A stretch of 6,617 nt of DNA from JAHEEL01 sp039715165 (GCA_039715165.1 JBDLHX010000120.1:1-6617); one strand, 5' to 3'. Counted from the first letter of the stretch, positions 1 through 6,396 are shown. Notes: generated by a model not told the origin, from the sequence alone. Numbers and translations are program-made.

Positions 1-635
1 TCGTATGCCCAGATGGCGAGTTCGACGCGGTTGCGGACCTCGAGCTTGGTCATGAGGCTCGCGACGTGGGCCTTGACGGTGCCGAGGCTGATGTGGAGTT
101 CCTCGCCGATCTCGACATTCGTGCGTCCCCGTGCCACCGTGAGAAGCACCTCCTCCTCACGCTCTGTCAACGGCCAGGCTGGTTGGGACGGTTCAGCACG
201 GTCGGCTGAATGCGCAAACGTCGACAAGAGTCGGACCGTCACGTTCGGAGCGATGAGGGCATCGCCTTCCGCAGCTGCACGGATCGCCTGCACCAGGAGT
301 TCGGGTCCTGCGTCCTTGAGCAGGAAGCCGCGGGCCCCTGCCTTGAGCGCCCCGTGAACGTATTCGTCGAGATCAAACGTCGTGATGATGACGATCGCCA
401 TCGGATCGTGCACGCCGGGGCCTGCCAGCTCGCGTGTCGCCTCAAGACCATCCATCTCGGGCATCCGGATGTCGAACAGGCACACATCGGGGTGCAACTC
501 CCTGGCCAGCGCCACCGCTGCGCGTCCGTCCGCTGCGTCTCCGACAACTTCGATATCGGGCTGGGCATCGAGGATCATTTTGAGACCTGCACGGACGAGA
601 TCCTGGTCATCGGCAATGAGGACGCGAATGGTCAT
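1..635 (-). CDS. NarL/LuxR-family response regulator (3' end cut by window edge)
   Basis: DNA-binding response regulator of a two-component system; 211 complete codons are visible and the last few residues lie outside the window. The N-terminus has the receiver fold: acidic pair D9-D10 after the first strand (VLIADDQ), phospho-acceptor D55 in the context LFDIRMPEMDG, T85/T86 at the end of strand 4 (VIITTFD), and the conserved lysine K107 in GFLLKDAG. The C-terminal part (about 150-211) is a LuxR/GerE helix-turn-helix: PLTEREEEVL, then EIGEELHISLGTVKAHVASL, then RNRVELAIWAY, which is close to the normal family end. The ATG at 635 overlaps the kinase stop as ATGA, so translation is probably coupled. 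It is presumably phosphorylated by the kinase encoded just upstream. Likely targets, by inference, are the divergent promoter region at 1799-1957 and the MMPL exporter. The family is certain; the stimulus is unknown. Confidence 0.95.
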   Translation of the reverse strand, partial: MTIRVLIADDQDLVRAGLKMILDAQPDIEVVGDAADGRAAVALARELHPDVCLFDIRMPEMDGLEATRELAGPGVHDPMAIVIITTFDLDEYVHGALKAGARGFLLKDAGPELLVQAIRAAAEGDALIAPNVTVRLLSTFAHSADRAEPSQPAWPLTEREEEVLLTVARGRTNVEIGEELHISLGTVKAHVASLMTKLEVRNRVELAIWAY

Positions 636-1798
636 GCCGGCATCCCGGCCTTCGGCAACACGGCGTTGACGGACCATCCCCTGTCCGTGTCCGGTCCTGC
701 CTCGAGCGTTCCACCGAGGAGCGTCGCTCGTTCGTGCATCCCGACGATGCCGTAGCCGGCCAGTCTTCGTCCTGTCGAATTCGCGTCGCCATCGTCGCGC
801 ACCGAGAGACGAACGTTGGTGTCGTCACCGGTCACCGAAACCCTGATACTCGTCGCGTTGTGAGCGTGTCGCACGGCGTTCGTGATCGATTCTTGCGCGA
901 GGCGATACATCGCCGCGTCAACCGACGAACCAAGGTCCTCCAGATCCCCGGACAGTTCGACACTGATTGGGGGATTGTTGCCGGTATTGCGTGCGAGACG
1001 TTCGATGTCGGCCACGCCACGCTGCGGGGCCAGCTCGGCGTCCTGGTCATCGCGAAGGGCACTCACCATGAGACGCATCTCGGCAAGCGTGCGGGAGGCC
1101 TCCTCCTCGATCACGACAAGCGCATCCGCCGCTGCCCCCGGATGTGACTCAGCGACCGTGTGGCCAGCTTGGGCCTGGATCACGATGGCCGAGACATGAT
1201 GGGCAACCGTGTCGTGCAGCTCTCGGGCAAGCTGCTCCCGCTCACGGAGCTTGACCTGTTCCATCTCGCTGGCACGAACCTTGCTTTCGTAACGGACGAG
1301 GGCGCCGATCGCTGCAGGCAGCAGCAGGAACAGGACACTCCCGATGAATGCCTCGAAGAGCACGGCGCTCGAGGAATCTGCCACTGCGGTTGCCACGCCG
1401 TTGACTTCGGCGCTGACAACGATGATTGCCAACCCGACCGCAGCGTCCCGACCCGACGCCCACCGAAACAGGGCATATGGGAGCAGGAGCATGGACCCAC
1501 CCGCGTACAGGCCGACGTCACCGGCTCCGGTCATGACACCTGCGAGGTTCGTAGCGGTCATCGCACCGAAGGCGACGGCGACCGCCGCAAGTGGGTACGT
1601 GCGTCGCCAGAACACACCGAGTAGCAGCACGGCCGTAAGTGCGATCGACACGGCCAGCCACACGATGTCGTCGCGCAGAAGCACTTCGAGACCTGATGCG
1701 AACACGAGCACCGCCAGGAGTGCCCAGTCGCGCCACACGCGAACAGGCGGATTCGGAACTCGGGGTTCGGCCAGCAGTGACCGCAGGGTGTCCCTCAT
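632..1798 (-). CDS. Membrane sensor histidine kinase, NarX/LiaS-like (HisKA_3)
   Basis: A 388-aa inner-membrane sensor kinase. About six hydrophobic segments occupy residues 25-41, 45-64, 67-89, 95-113, 119-140 and 146-168, with almost no extracytoplasmic domain, as in intramembrane-sensing kinases. A short linker (169-190) leads to the HisKA_3 dimerisation helix with phospho-acceptor H195 in ARELHDTVAHHVSAI. The HATPase domain follows: N box around E303 and N307 (LAQESITNAVRHA), G1 box D335-G337 (VRDDG), and G2 box 348-358 (GYGIVGMHERA). All catalytic motifs are intact. The gene ends in a 4-bp overlap with the response regulator, so the pair is one operon read leftward. No good Shine-Dalgarno precedes the ATG at 1798. 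A TACCAT hexamer lies 8 nt upstream, so a leaderless start is possible but weakly supported. The ligand cannot be read from the sequence; membrane stress or a substrate of the neighbouring exporter is inferred from context only. Confidence 0.95.
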   Translation of the reverse strand: MRDTLRSLLAEPRVPNPPVRVWRDWALLAVLVFASGLEVLLRDDIVWLAVSIALTAVLLLGVFWRRTYPLAAVAVAFGAMTATNLAGVMTGAGDVGLYAGGSMLLLPYALFRWASGRDAAVGLAIIVVSAEVNGVATAVADSSSAVLFEAFIGSVLFLLLPAAIGALVRYESKVRASEMEQVKLREREQLARELHDTVAHHVSAIVIQAQAGHTVAESHPGAAADALVVIEEEASRTLAEMRLMVSALRDDQDAELAPQRGVADIERLARNTGNNPPISVELSGDLEDLGSSVDAAMYRLAQESITNAVRHAHNATSIRVSVTGDDTNVRLSVRDDGDANSTGRRLAGYGIVGMHERATLLGGTLEAGPDTDRGWSVNAVLPKAGMPA

Positions 1799-1836
1799 TG
1801 CCGTTCATGGTAGGGAGCGACATCACGCGGCGCATC

Positions 1837-1872
1837 GGCCGAATGCATGGTTCTCCCATCACCCATTCGGCC
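1837..1872. promoter_or_regulatory. Nested inverted repeat in the divergent kinase/exporter promoter region
   Basis: The 159-bp gap 1799-1957 lies between two divergently read genes. It contains a perfect 9-bp inverted repeat, GGCCGAATG (1837-1845) and CATTCGGCC (1864-1872), with an 18-bp spacer. A second, shorter repeat sits inside it: ATGG (1847-1850) and CCAT (1856-1859). The dyad centre is about 55 bp from the kinase start and about 100 bp from the exporter start. It could be an operator for the adjacent response regulator or an RNA hairpin in a leader. No convincing -35/-10 pair was found for either gene. Confidence 0.55.
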
Positions 1873-1957
1873 AGGAAAGGTGTGTCCATTCGCCTGATGT
1901 CTCCAGCGACGGAATCCCTCACGATGGCACCTACTCCCCATCACAGAAGGAAGACCC

Positions 1958-4270
1958 ATGCGTTCGTCAACCAAGACCAGAAGTCGCCGAAGCGGCACGA
2001 CCCTATCCCAGTCCCTCTACAGATTGGGGCGGTCCGCCGCCCGCCGTCCATGGACTGCCATCGGTGCATGGTTCCTCATCTCGGTACTCGTCATCGGAGC
2101 AGCCGGCGCCTTCGGCCAAGAACTCGAGGATGCCTTCGAGGTTCCCGGTCTCGACTCTCAGCAAGCCATGGACCTTCTCGCTGCCGCCGAGTCGGATTCG
2201 GCTGGTCTCACCGCTCAGGTGGTGGTGACACCGTTGGACAACGCCGCAACCTTCTTCGAATCACCCTCGGCAAGATCAGCTCTCCTGGAGGTCCAGAGTG
2301 CGGTCGCAGACCTGCCGAATGTTCTCGGAACCAGCGACCCCGCAGGCGCGCTCGCTCACGGACCCGAGGCGGCGATCGGCAGCGGGGCGGTGTCACCGGA
2401 TGGTCGAATCGCACTCATCCGGGTTCAGTACCCCGTAATCGACGCGCTCGACGCTGGTGACCTGGAGAACCTCAAGGAGTTGGGTGCCGCCCTGAGGGAG
2501 ACGTTGCCGCTTCAGGTCGAGATGAGCGGTGAGCTGTTCTTCTCATTCGAAGAGGGCGAGACCGGCGCCGGCGAGATGATCGGTCTGGTTGCCGCCGTGG
2601 TCATTCTGCTGTTTGCGTTCGGTTCGTTCATTGCAATGGGTCTGCCGATCGGGATGGCGCTGTTCGGTCTCGCGATCGGTGTCAGCTCGATGTCACTTCT
2701 CGCACATCTCATCGACGTTCCAAGCTGGGCACCCGAGTTGGCAGCAATGATCGGCCTCGGTGTCGGCATCGACTACGCACTCTTCCTGGTCACCAGACAC
2801 AGGGAGTTCGTGGCACGAGGGATGACCGTCGTCGAAGCGGCCGGGCGCGCTGTCGCCACTGCAGGTCAGGCTGTGATCTTTGCCGGGGGCACGGTTGTCA
2901 TCGCGATCCTCGGGCTCGCCGTTGCGGGCGTCCCTGCAATGACCGCTGCCGGCATCGCAATCTCCGTTGTCGTACTCATCATGGTTGCCGCGTCAATCAC
3001 GCTGCTACCCGCGTTCCTCAGCCTGTCAGGCCACCGGATCGACCGTCTGGGATTTCGACGCAACACCGTGCCTGCTGACAACGCAGCCGGCTCACGTTGG
3101 AAGCGCTGGGGCGAGCATGTGACGGGGAATGCATGGGCCTACACGATTGGAGCCACGGCCCTTCTGCTGCTGCTCGCTGCGCCGGTGCTGTCGCTGCGTC
3201 TCGGCTTCCCCGATGAAGGAACACTGCCCGAGTCACGCACCGAACGCCGTGCCTACGACCTTGTCGCCGAAGGGTTCGGAGCTGGCATCAACGGGCCACT
3301 CGTCATCGCCGTCGACATGTCCGACGACCCCGCAGTCGTCGACCGTCTCGTCGACGCAATGAGCGCAGACAGCGGAATCGCCGGCGTCGCCCCTCCAAGC
3401 ATGAACGCCGAGGCCGGCGTTGCCACGTTGGTCGCGTTCCCCACGACCGCACCACAAGATGATGCGACGCTCGACACCATCAAGCGGCTCAGGGCAGACG
3501 TCTTCCCACAGGTGCTCGGAGACAGCGCCGCAGTGGCACACGTCGGAGGTGCTGCAGCGAGCTTCGCCGACATCGGGGATCAGGTGAACGATCGCCTTCC
3601 GATGTTCATCGCCGCAGTGATCGTGCTGTCATTCCTGCTGCTCACCGTTCTCTTCCGGTCGATACTCGTGCCTCTCAAGGCTGCACTCCTGAACCTGCTC
3701 AGCATCGGCGCCGCATACGGTGTACTCGTCATGGTGTTCCAGTGGGGCTGGGGCAAGGAACTGATCGGTCTGGAAGCAACGGTTCCGATCGTCTCGTTCA
3801 TCCCGATGTTCATGTTTGCGATCCTCTTCGGACTCTCGATGGACTACGAAGTGTTCCTGCTGTCACGTGTCCGGGAGGAGTACCTCGCCACCGGCGACAA
3901 CGATGCGTCGGTCATCCAGGGCATTGCATCCACAGCGCGGGTCATCACGTCCGCGGCGCTGATCATGATCTCGGTGTTCCTCGGCTTCGTACTGGGCGAA
4001 GACCCGGCGATCAAGATGTTCGGACTCGGACTCGCAACGGCGATCTTCGTCGATGCCACGATCGTCCGCACCATTCTCGTGCCGGCATCGATGAAGCTGA
4101 TGGGCGATGCCAACTGGTGGATTCCCGCCTGGTTGGATCGGCTGATCCCGACTGTCGATATCGAAGGCGAGTCTGCTCTCCCTGCACCGGAGATGGAACC
4201 CGCACTCCCTGCACCGGAGATGGAACCCGCACCGGAACCCGAGAAGGAACTCGTCGGGGTGGGTGTGTGA
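1958..4270 (+). CDS. MMPL-family RND transporter
   Basis: A 770-aa integral membrane protein of the RND superfamily, MMPL branch (proton-driven export of lipids, antibiotics or other hydrophobic compounds in actinobacteria). The architecture is the duplicated RND plan: TM1 at about 33-53 after a basic N-terminus (RLGRSAARRPW), a large extracytoplasmic loop (about 54-205), then a block of TM segments from about 207 to 355. A second TM with its extracytoplasmic loop (about 400-545) and a second TM block (about 546-725) follow. The two conserved Asp-Tyr pairs of MMPL proteins, thought to carry protons, are present at D272-Y273 (GLGVGIDYALFL) and D629-Y630 (FGLSMDYEVFLLSR). The ATG at 1958 has a good Shine-Dalgarno (AGAAGGA, about 6 nt spacing). 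The acidic, proline-rich C-terminal tail (about 733-770) contains a duplicated 9-residue unit. It is divergent from the two-component system, which probably controls it. The substrate is unknown. Confidence 0.95.
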   Translation: MRSSTKTRSRRSGTTLSQSLYRLGRSAARRPWTAIGAWFLISVLVIGAAGAFGQELEDAFEVPGLDSQQAMDLLAAAESDSAGLTAQVVVTPLDNAATFFESPSARSALLEVQSAVADLPNVLGTSDPAGALAHGPEAAIGSGAVSPDGRIALIRVQYPVIDALDAGDLENLKELGAALRETLPLQVEMSGELFFSFEEGETGAGEMIGLVAAVVILLFAFGSFIAMGLPIGMALFGLAIGVSSMSLLAHLIDVPSWAPELAAMIGLGVGIDYALFLVTRHREFVARGMTVVEAAGRAVATAGQAVIFAGGTVVIAILGLAVAGVPAMTAAGIAISVVVLIMVAASITLLPAFLSLSGHRIDRLGFRRNTVPADNAAGSRWKRWGEHVTGNAWAYTIGATALLLLLAAPVLSLRLGFPDEGTLPESRTERRAYDLVAEGFGAGINGPLVIAVDMSDDPAVVDRLVDAMSADSGIAGVAPPSMNAEAGVATLVAFPTTAPQDDATLDTIKRLRADVFPQVLGDSAAVAHVGGAAASFADIGDQVNDRLPMFIAAVIVLSFLLLTVLFRSILVPLKAALLNLLSIGAAYGVLVMVFQWGWGKELIGLEATVPIVSFIPMFMFAILFGLSMDYEVFLLSRVREEYLATGDNDASVIQGIASTARVITSAALIMISVFLGFVLGEDPAIKMFGLGLATAIFVDATIVRTILVPASMKLMGDANWWIPAWLDRLIPTVDIEGESALPAPEMEPALPAPEMEPAPEPEKELVGVGV
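4178..4231 (+). repeat. Perfect 27-bp tandem duplication inside the MMPL tail
   Basis: Two identical 27-nt units (4178-4204 and 4205-4231) are directly adjacent and in frame. They encode the 9-residue unit ALPAPEMEP twice, followed by a shorter related stretch (PAPEPEKE). With no synonymous differences between the units, the duplication is recent or kept uniform by slippage. The tail lies after the last membrane segment, on the cytoplasmic side, so changes in copy number would probably be tolerated. Confidence 0.9.
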
Positions 4271-4290
4271 CGTAGCCATCGCTTCACCAG

Positions 4291-4337
4291 GCCCGGTCGT
4301 CGACGTCCCGCTCTCAGCGAGACTGAAGCGACCGGGC
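4291..4337 (+). terminator. Hairpin downstream of the MMPL gene
   Basis: GCCCGGTCG (4291-4299) and CGACCGGGC (4329-4337) form a perfect 9-bp stem. An inner CGCT/AGCG mini-hairpin lies in the 29-nt loop, and an outer partial repeat (CGCTTCA before the stem, TGAAGCG inside the loop) could give an alternative fold. It begins 20 bp after the exporter stop codon. There is no clear T tract, as is common in actinobacterial terminators, so termination is inferred from position and stem strength. Confidence 0.55.
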
Positions 4338-4347
4338 TGGTTCCTCT

Positions 4348-4369
4348 CCGCGACCTTCGGGTTATGAGC
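4348..4369 (-). other. tRNA-fMet-like fragment, about nt 31-52 (candidate attachment-site half)
   Basis: On the minus strand this reads as the 3' half of an initiator-type tRNA anticodon arm: anticodon loop CTCATAA with CAT anticodon, 3' stem CCCGA, variable AGGTC, and the first four bases of the T stem (GCGG). It matches what I know of bacterial fMet tRNAs through this stretch. It stops abruptly on both sides: no anticodon-stem 5' strand or D arm lies to the right, and no T loop or acceptor lies to the left. It is therefore not a gene. A tRNA segment of this kind beside phased short repeats is typical of tyrosine-integrase attachment sites. A 20-nt copy with one mismatch lies at 6580-6599. 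Confidence 0.7.
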
Positions 4370-4390
4370 TACGAGTGGGCTTTGAACACC

Positions 4391-4422
4391 GTTGAGCCAC
4401 GTTGATTGGCGTTGTTCAACGT
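4391..4422. repeat. GTTG repeats at exact 10-bp spacing, with an ACGTTGA/TCAACGT dyad
   Basis: GTTG begins at 4391, 4401 and 4411, one helical turn apart. The last unit is itself a small palindrome (GTTGTTCAAC). Across the set there is a perfect 7-bp inverted repeat, ACGTTGA (4399-4405) and TCAACGT (4416-4422), with a 10-bp spacer. Same-face spacing suggests cooperative protein binding. The position, 20-50 bp from the tRNA-like core, suits integrase arm sites. Confidence 0.6.
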
Positions 4423-4440
4423 CCTCACAGATCGGAACGC

Positions 4441-4475
4441 ATGTCAACGAGTGTCGGGCCGTGTCACCTCGTGTC
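4441..4475. repeat. Four RTGTC repeats at exact 10-bp spacing
   Basis: ATGTC at 4441 and GTGTC at 4451, 4461 and 4471 form a regular direct-repeat array with 5 variable bases between units. The region is non-coding, so codon structure does not explain the period. Strict 10-bp phasing places every unit on the same side of the helix. The arrangement resembles arm-type sites bound by the N-terminal domain of tyrosine integrases; iteron-like binding by another protein is an alternative. Confidence 0.65.
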
Positions 4476-4483
4476 AGGCGGTT

Positions 4484-4501
4484 GGGCACCAGTCTGGCAC
4501 C
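4484..4501. repeat. GGCACC repeat pair, 11 bp apart
   Basis: GGCACC occurs at 4485-4490 and 4496-4501, following on from the RTGTC array. The second copy overlaps an 8-bp palindrome, CACCGGTG (4498-4505). It is the third short phased repeat family in about 110 bp and probably belongs to the same protein-binding region. From 4510 to the LacI stop at 4571 I see nothing further. Confidence 0.45.
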
Positions 4502-4570
4502 GGTGACCCCCCGAACGAGACCCCCAAGACACCCTGTCACAGAACGCGACCGCGGATGTGGGCCGGTCCA

Positions 4571-5029
4571 TTAAGTCGATGAACGAACGATGACTTGGCC
4601 GCGGAGTCTCACCTCGCGCTTCGGTAGATCGGGCTGATCGACTCGTTCGGTGAGGAGGTTGAGCGTCTCTTCGGCGAGTTCTTCGATCGGTTGGCACACT
4701 GTGGTGAGTGGCGGTGCGGTAACCCCGGAAAAGGGGAGGTCATCGAATCCTGTGATTGCTAGCTGTCCGGGCGCGTTGATGTTCTCTTCCTGTGCCCATT
4801 GGAGCAGTCCGTAGGCGATCAGGTCGTTGGCGCAGCCGATCGCCGTTGTGCCGAGGTCAAGGTCAAGTTGCGACCCTGCGTCGTAACCCCATTCCATCGT
4901 GAAGTTCCCGAGCAGTACGTCGGTTCTTTCTTGCTCGGCAACCGACTTGAGGTATCCGTCAAGCCTTCTGACTGCCGGAGACAGGGCGATCGCTCCACCG
5001 ATGAACGCGATACGGTGATGGCTGAACCC
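4571..5029 (-). pseudogene. LacI-family regulator remnant, C-terminal sensor half only
   Basis: The reading frame ending in TAA at 4571-4573 encodes about 152 residues that match the second half of LacI/GalR-type sugar-responsive repressors. Landmarks in order are HHRIAFIGG, SPAVRRLDGYLKSV, GNFTMEWGYDAG, TTAIGCANDLIAYGLLQWA, QLAITGFDDLPFSGVTAPPLTTVCQPIEE and a short C-terminal tail. A full family member has about 330-350 residues. The N-terminal helix-turn-helix, hinge and first part of the periplasmic-binding-like domain are absent. Homology fades at about 5030, roughly 40 bp before the stop of the HTH gene (5071), and the missing half is nowhere in the window. No internal stop was seen, so decay is recent or the frame is still open by chance. 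An ATG at 4897 could start a 108-aa product, but it would lack DNA binding. It is most likely a fragment left by a recombination or deletion event. Confidence 0.85.
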
Positions 5030-5070
5030 GTCCGGCTTCGTCGGAGGTTTGGTCTTCCCCCGGTTCAGGC

Positions 5071-5526
5071 TCAGCCGATCGCCGAAGTATGCGGTAGGTT
5101 CCTGGCGGCTCGCTCGATTCTCACGAGCATCGCGGCTGATGGAGTGACCTTGCCGCTCAGGTAGGTGCTCAGCCGCGATGCGCTGGTTCCCACGAGCCGT
5201 GCGAACTCAGCGTTGGTAAGCGCGGACCGGGAGACCGCTTCGCGGACCCGGGCTACCACCTCGGCTCGATCTGCCTGATCAGCATCGACACGGGCGCGTT
5301 CGATGGCGAGGGCAAACAGCGTGCTCACACCATCGGGCTCGCGGTAGGAGAGGTACTGCTCGACGCGGCGGGCCACCCGCCCCCAAGGCGACCGGCGCAA
5401 CTCGGCGAGGATCGGCCGCCAGTCACCAACAAGCCCCCGGTCAATCACCGTGACAAGCGCCTCGTAGGGCCAGGTGCGGACATCATCCTCCGGGGACGCA
5501 TCGACGTTGCGAAACTCAACCGGCAT
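5071..5526 (-). CDS. XRE-type HTH protein, probable antitoxin/autoregulator
   Basis: A 151-aa cytoplasmic protein. The last third (about 98-142) is an XRE/Cro-like helix-turn-helix: LTNAEFARLVG as the positioning helix and SASRLSTYLSGKVTPS as the recognition helix and following turn, then an amphipathic helix (MLVRIERAARN). The N-terminal two thirds (about 15-95) is a mainly helical domain (WPYEALVTVIDRGLVGDW, SPWGRVARRVEQYL, VSTLFALAIERAR) that I do not recognise; it may bind the partner protein. The ATG at 5526 overlaps the upstream gene's stop as TGATG, which gives translational coupling and decides the start. A longer in-frame start at 5586 would overlap the upstream gene by 60 bp and is unlikely. 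By context it would neutralise the nucleotidyltransferase and bind the palindrome at 6218-6239. Putting the DNA-binding domain at the C-terminus and the gene second in the operon differs from AbiEi, whose winged HTH is N-terminal and whose gene comes first. Confidence 0.85.
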   Translation of the reverse strand: MPVEFRNVDASPEDDVRTWPYEALVTVIDRGLVGDWRPILAELRRSPWGRVARRVEQYLSYREPDGVSTLFALAIERARVDADQADRAEVVARVREAVSRSALTNAEFARLVGTSASRLSTYLSGKVTPSAAMLVRIERAARNLPHTSAIG

Positions 5527-6215
5527 CACACCGCTCCGCCCAGCCGAAGCGCCAGCGAGCGACAGACGTCGACGACATCGCCCCATCGGTGATAGCGCAC
5601 CTCGAGTCCCTTGTACCGGGGCAGCTCGTCGGTCACTTCGGTGTCCCGTGGCTTCGGATCGGCGAGCGAAATCACGAGCGAGGTAAGGACCGATCCCGTT
5701 TCGCCCGACCGATCCGCGTAGTAGGCATCGATCTCGGAGAGGATCTCAACCGCGGTGTCGAGTCCGAGATGCTCGGCCAGCGCGACGACGTCGAGGTAGT
5801 CGCGGACCACGTTTCGCTGCACGACGAGGAACCCCTTGACACGCAGCGCCTCGGGTGCGGTGGGAGCGACAACCACTGCGCCTTCACCAACATCGATCTC
5901 ACAGGTCTCGAGCGGCCGGGTCCGACGCATCTGGCGAAGGCCGGCCTCGACACCCCCGAGACGGCCCATGATCGTGAACGGCGGCTTCGAAGCCCGAACC
6001 GATGTCGCCCACCCCTCGGTTGCCTCCACGGCCTCCAGCACCGTCTCGTACCGATCGACCAGATCAGCAAGGACGTGATCATGGTCGAAGGAGTCGCGAT
6101 GACCGGCGTGGAGGGCCGCCGCCGAGCCTCCAACCAGTACGGCGTCGGGCACGACTTCCTGCAGCCGGGCAGCGGATGCCAGAACTCGCTTCAGCGTCGG
6201 ACTCACCTTCTCCAT
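5526..6215 (-). CDS. AbiEii-like nucleotidyltransferase, probable toxin
   Basis: A 229-aa protein of the nucleotidyltransferase fold, closest in pattern to the AbiEii/AbiGii toxins, which act by transferring nucleotides to RNA targets. Visible motifs are G29-G30-S31 (VLVGGSAAAL), the metal-binding D44-x-D46 (SFDHDHV), a possible third carboxylate at D108 (CEIDV), and the family motif R125-x-K127 followed by R138-D139-Y140-L141-D142 (RDYLDVVALA). Catalytic residues look intact. It is the first gene of a two-gene operon with the HTH protein. The start is uncertain: the ATG at 6215 fits a leaderless transcript and begins where family similarity begins (MEKVSPTLKRVL). ATG 6227 lies within the palindrome. 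ATG 6257 has a good Shine-Dalgarno (AGAGGAG, 8 nt spacing) and would add 14 residues, but would put the operator inside the gene. Toxicity and phage defence are inferred from family and context. Confidence 0.85.
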   Translation of the reverse strand: MEKVSPTLKRVLASAARLQEVVPDAVLVGGSAAALHAGHRDSFDHDHVLADLVDRYETVLEAVEATEGWATSVRASKPPFTIMGRLGGVEAGLRQMRRTRPLETCEIDVGEGAVVVAPTAPEALRVKGFLVVQRNVVRDYLDVVALAEHLGLDTAVEILSEIDAYYADRSGETGSVLTSLVISLADPKPRDTEVTDELPRYKGLEVRYHRWGDVVDVCRSLALRLGGAV

Positions 6216-6251
6216 GATGCTTATCATATCTGATAAGCACCCTCGCGTCCA
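6216..6251 (-). promoter_or_regulatory. Probable leaderless promoter of the nucleotidyltransferase/HTH operon
   Basis: On the minus strand TATGAT (6228-6223) makes a good -10 box and TGGACG (6251-6246) matches four of six -35 positions, with a 17-bp spacer. The -10 box ends 7 nt before the A of the ATG at 6215, the usual geometry for leaderless actinobacterial transcripts. No Shine-Dalgarno precedes that ATG. Transcription could alternatively begin further right and use the Shine-Dalgarno start at 6257. Confidence 0.5.
6218..6239. promoter_or_regulatory. Perfect palindromic operator (9+4+9)
   Basis: TGCTTATCA (6218-6226) and TGATAAGCA (6231-6239) are exact inverted copies separated by TATC. 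The site is AT-rich in a GC-rich surrounding and covers the putative -10 box and the start region of the operon. It is the expected type of site for a dimeric XRE-type repressor, so autorepression by the HTH protein encoded at 5071-5526 is the natural inference. Confidence 0.8.
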
Positions 6252-6360
6252 GGCCATGTGCGAATCTCCTCTTGACCGGACTCGACCCTCACACCGCGTA
6301 CGAGGCCTTGTCAATCGCGACCCACGCGCCCCCGGCGAGTCGGTCGTGTTGCCCATGCCG

Positions 6361-6392
6361 GAGGAAACCCGACCGACAGGCCGGGTTTCCTC
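6361..6392 (-). terminator. Strong hairpin after the tRNA 3' end
   Basis: GAGGAAACCCG (6361-6371) and CGGGTTTCCTC (6382-6392) form a perfect 11-bp stem with a 10-nt loop. In minus orientation it begins 4 nt after the last tRNA-derived base at 6397, the usual place of a tRNA terminator. It has no T tract. The tRNA-plus-terminator unit suggests the piece was taken from a real tRNA locus. It also lies upstream of the nucleotidyltransferase operon and would insulate it from read-through. Confidence 0.7.
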
Positions 6393-6396
6393 TTCG

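Noticed and set aside
1160..1624. Plus-strand open frame of 154 aa opposite the kinase gene
   Set aside because: It lies antisense to clear kinase coding sequence with intact motifs, and its translation is low-complexity and domain-free; it is a GC-rich shadow frame.
1344..2460. Two long plus-strand frames (294 and 273 aa) crossing the kinase/exporter gap
   Set aside because: They overlap the kinase antisense and the exporter in another frame, are rich in R/P/S/T, and show no recognisable domain.
4391..4501. CRISPR array or replication origin iterons
   Set aside because: Repeats are 4-6 bp with 10-11 bp periods, far too short for CRISPR, and there is no replication gene or AT-rich unwinding region; an attachment-site role fits better.
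3863..4540. Minus-strand frame of 225 aa over the exporter 3' end and the phased repeats
   Set aside because: It shadows the exporter and runs through the hairpin and tRNA fragment; its composition (H/R/C-rich) is unlike a real protein.
4392..4574. Small plus-strand frame of 60 aa across the phased repeats
   Set aside because: No ribosome binding site and no protein-like pattern; the 10-bp repeat period is not a multiple of three, so repeats rather than codons organise the region.
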